Positions 11,821 to 13,385 of a stretch of 13,385 nucleotides of DNA are shown here, piece by piece. A program made the translations under genes and the position numbers. This DNA comes from an uncultured Blautia sp. Lineage in GTDB: Bacteria > Bacillota > Clostridia > Lachnospirales > Lachnospiraceae. The DNA lies in contig CAAFRY010000151.1 in the NCBI GenBank assembly GCA_900765525.1, positions 1-13,385 on the forward strand, read 5' to 3'. The notes under the pieces were generated by a model. It was not told where the DNA came from and searched no databases. It was given only the letters and a program-made list of their open reading frames with translations. Within the stretch, counting starts at the first letter, position 1. Each line of letters starts with the position of its first letter.

Positions 11821-13197
11821 ATGTTTATTGATAAAAATCAGATTCTTTCTCAATTCAATCATTTATACCGCCGGGAGGGCTCCTGCTGCCTGTCTCTGTA
11901 CAGCGGCCCGGGAGCAGGAAAAAGCCGCCTTCTGGAAGAATTCTCCCGGGATAAACAGGTGTTATATTTTAAGGCTTCCTGTGTACTTTATGAAGAAAAC
12001 TTCCGGCTTTTCCGGAACCTATGCGTTGGCAGACTGGGTGACCGTTTTTCAGAAGCAGCAAAATTCACCCGCCTATTGCGGATGCTAAAAAAAGAGGCTG
12101 CAAAAGAACCGCTGGTCTTGATATTGGATGACTTCCATCTGCTTTCCGGAAAAAACCGCAGGTTATACCCCTTCCTTCAGGCTCTGGCCAGAGATATGTC
12201 TGGAGAGGAAAAGCTTTTCATCATTTTATGTAAACCCTATACTTTATGGGAAAAAGAAGGAACCAAGGAAGAGCAGGCCTTTTTGCTGCCAGATTTTCAT
12301 TTTTTTGAAATGAGAAGGCTTTATCCTTCTCTCCACATAGAGGAACAGATTCTCCTGTATGGAATTACCGGAGGTAATCCGGGCTGTCTGAAATATTTTC
12401 CCCAGGAGAAACCTTTGACGGAAAGTTTATATGAGCAGCTTTTTACCCCGGAAGGAGACTTATACCGGGCAGTTCCCTCTATGCTGCGGGAATATTATTC
12501 CGCCTCCCCCCTGCTTCCTACCATTCTGGCTGTCATAGGGGAAAAGCCCAAAAGACTCCAGGATATTTGTGAGCCTACAGGACTGACGCCCAGCGCAGCG
12601 GGAAGCCTTCTGTCCTCCCTGAGCGCCCATGGTCTTACCCGGCGTCTGGTGCCTGTTACAGAGGAACAGCCCAGCCGCCGGGCCTTGTATAAGATTTCTC
12701 ACAGCCTGTCCCGGTTCTGGTTTACCTTTGTCTATCCCTACCGCTCAGACATAGAATCGGGCCGGGGAAGAAACATCTTTGAAGAACAGGTAAAGCCCCG
12801 GCTCCAGGCCTATATGGCAGATACCTTCGCCAACATCTGCAGAGAATTTCTAAGGCTTCTGGAAAGGGCGGGACAGGCTCCTTTTTCTCTGGACAAGGTA
12901 GGCATGTGGTGGGGGCAGCACCCTACCAAAAAGCGCACCTTCCAGGTTCCTATTACCGCTGCCGGAGAAAATAAAATACTCCTTGGCCAATGCTTTTGGA
13001 CTCAGGAATGGATGGACGTAGACGCCCTGGAGGAGCTGCAGCACAACGCTACCCTCTTCCCTGAGATGGAAAAATGGTACTGCCTGTTCTCCACCTCTGA
13101 CTTTGTCACAGGCTTTGAGGCTATCTCCGGAAGTCATGTCCGGGTGTACAGTTTAGAAAAAATATGTGACATAGCCAAAGAATTGGAACAGCTATAG
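11821..13197 (+). CDS. archaeal-type P-loop ATPase with C-terminal DUF234-like domain
   Basis: This 458-aa protein has an AAA+/STAND-like ATPase domain: Walker A GPGAGKS (29-35), Walker B LVLILDD (98-104) and GGNPG (184-188). A winged-helix region follows (about 230-282). The C-terminal domain begins near RFWFTFVYPY (298-307) and has GMWW (361-364) and LLGQCFW (387-393). This is the archaeal ATPase plus DUF234 architecture, whose cellular role is unknown. As I recall the family, DUF234 belongs to the PD-(D/E)XK nuclease fold and typically reads EIDIV followed by GECKW; here those positions read TFQVPI and GQCFW, so the catalytic residues seem lost. The start at 11821 has AAAGGAG at ideal spacing. 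An earlier in-frame ATG at 11761 has none. It is monocistronic, between its own promoter with leader terminator and a strong downstream terminator. Confidence 0.85.
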   Translation: MFIDKNQILSQFNHLYRREGSCCLSLYSGPGAGKSRLLEEFSRDKQVLYFKASCVLYEENFRLFRNLCVGRLGDRFSEAAKFTRLLRMLKKEAAKEPLVLILDDFHLLSGKNRRLYPFLQALARDMSGEEKLFIILCKPYTLWEKEGTKEEQAFLLPDFHFFEMRRLYPSLHIEEQILLYGITGGNPGCLKYFPQEKPLTESLYEQLFTPEGDLYRAVPSMLREYYSASPLLPTILAVIGEKPKRLQDICEPTGLTPSAAGSLLSSLSAHGLTRRLVPVTEEQPSRRALYKISHSLSRFWFTFVYPYRSDIESGRGRNIFEEQVKPRLQAYMADTFANICREFLRLLERAGQAPFSLDKVGMWWGQHPTKKRTFQVPITAAGENKILLGQCFWTQEWMDVDALEELQHNATLFPEMEKWYCLFSTSDFVTGFEAISGSHVRVYSLEKICDIAKELEQL

Positions 13198-13207
13198 AAA
13201 ATCGAAG

Positions 13208-13246
13208 AAAAAGGAGCTGCCGCATTTCCTGCGGCAGCTCCTTTTT
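13208..13246. terminator. strong bidirectional intrinsic terminator
   Basis: AAAAAGGAGCTGCCGC (13208-13223) and GCGGCAGCTCCTTTTT (13231-13246) are exact complements around a 7-nt loop. The GC-rich stem of 11 bp is flanked by A5 and T5, so it works on both strands. It begins 10 nt after the ATPase stop codon and would also end any transcript entering from the right. Confidence 0.93.
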
Positions 13247-13333
13247 CAGCAGCCAAACTCCTATCCACTGCAATATTTTTCTAAAAATTCCCGGCTGAGT
13301 GTACTGGCACGTTCATTTTCAGCATAATGACGT

Positions 13334-13385
13334 AGAATGAATTTTCATTCTGCAAGGCGGAGGAATGAGGCGTAGCGGTGGCTAC
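13334..13385. repeat. partial palindromic repeat cut by the window end
   Basis: AGAATGAA (13334-13341) and TTCATTCT (13344-13351) form an 8-bp dyad with a 2-nt centre. It is followed by a purine-rich stretch and a small GTAGC/GCTAC hairpin (13372-13385) that runs to the last base. The look is of a dispersed intergenic repeat whose other part lies outside the window. Between the terminator and this repeat (13247-13333) I see no convincing gene. Confidence 0.35.

Noticed and set aside
13261..13344. Minus-strand 27-codon open stretch reading towards the terminator, ending HYAENERASTLSREFLEKYCSG-like (shown in part only)
   Set aside because: It looks protein-like but has no start codon or ribosome site and is bounded upstream by an in-frame TGA inside the palindromic repeat. 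It may be the relic of a gene end, but cannot be supported as a gene from this window.
1..13385. CRISPR arrays, tRNA or rRNA genes, insertion sequences with transposase
   Set aside because: No regularly spaced direct repeats, no cloverleaf with CCA-type end, no rRNA-like segments and no transposase or integrase frame were seen on either strand.

Overview
The window looks like a Firmicutes chromosome, most probably Lachnospiraceae (Blautia / Ruminococcus / Dorea-like gut Clostridia). Reasons: the compact archaeal-type AspRS paired with GatCAB, the LL-diaminopimelate aminotransferase route to lysine, a glnA plus ANTAR-regulator pair, a DUF4317 protein (a family I know mainly from these bacteria), strong AGGAGG ribosome sites and sigma-A promoters. 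The genus cannot be fixed by reading alone.

Layout. Positions 1-285 hold no gene but are packed with palindromes, including a large imperfect inverted repeat (116-282). From 286 to 11359 every gene is on the minus strand. Read in transcription order, there are two groups. (1) A sensor histidine kinase (11359-9863), its OmpR/PhoB-type response regulator (9870-9181, overlapping by 8 bp) and a short DUF4317 protein (9149-8520). (2) A near-consensus promoter (8431-8459) with a structured leader of about 225 nt, then glnA (8199-6868), an ANTAR RNA-binding regulator (6703-6152), dapL (6129-4915), an intrinsic terminator (4902-4861), aspS of the non-discriminating type (4843-3515), gatC, gatA and gatB. 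The last three are translationally coupled or closely spaced. Divergent from the kinase, on the plus strand, is an archaeal-type P-loop ATPase with a C-terminal DUF234-like domain (11821-13197), with its own promoter and leader terminator. A strong bidirectional terminator (13208-13246) and a partial palindromic repeat end the window.

How the genes fit. Glutamine synthetase makes glutamine. GatCAB uses glutamine as amide donor to convert Asp-tRNA(Asn) and/or Glu-tRNA(Gln), and the neighbouring AspRS supplies the Asp-tRNA(Asn). DapL moves the amino group of glutamate into the lysine/peptidoglycan precursor. The array therefore groups ammonia assimilation with users of glutamate and glutamine. 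The glnA leader starts with a hairpin whose hexaloop has A at position 1 and G at position 4, the signature recognised by ANTAR proteins. This hairpin is mutually exclusive with an overlapping terminator, and an ANTAR protein is encoded just after glnA. The natural reading is a self-contained antitermination circuit, although a canonical second hexaloop hairpin is not evident. The leader also carries a second terminator that lies inside a small ORF with a good ribosome site, so there may be a second regulatory gate. This leader is the most interesting part of the window.

Other points of note are the degenerate receiver domain of the ANTAR protein, the apparent loss of nuclease residues in the DUF234 ATPase, the unusually short DUF4317 protein tied to a two-component system, and the hairpin-rich divergent intergenic region (11360-11820).
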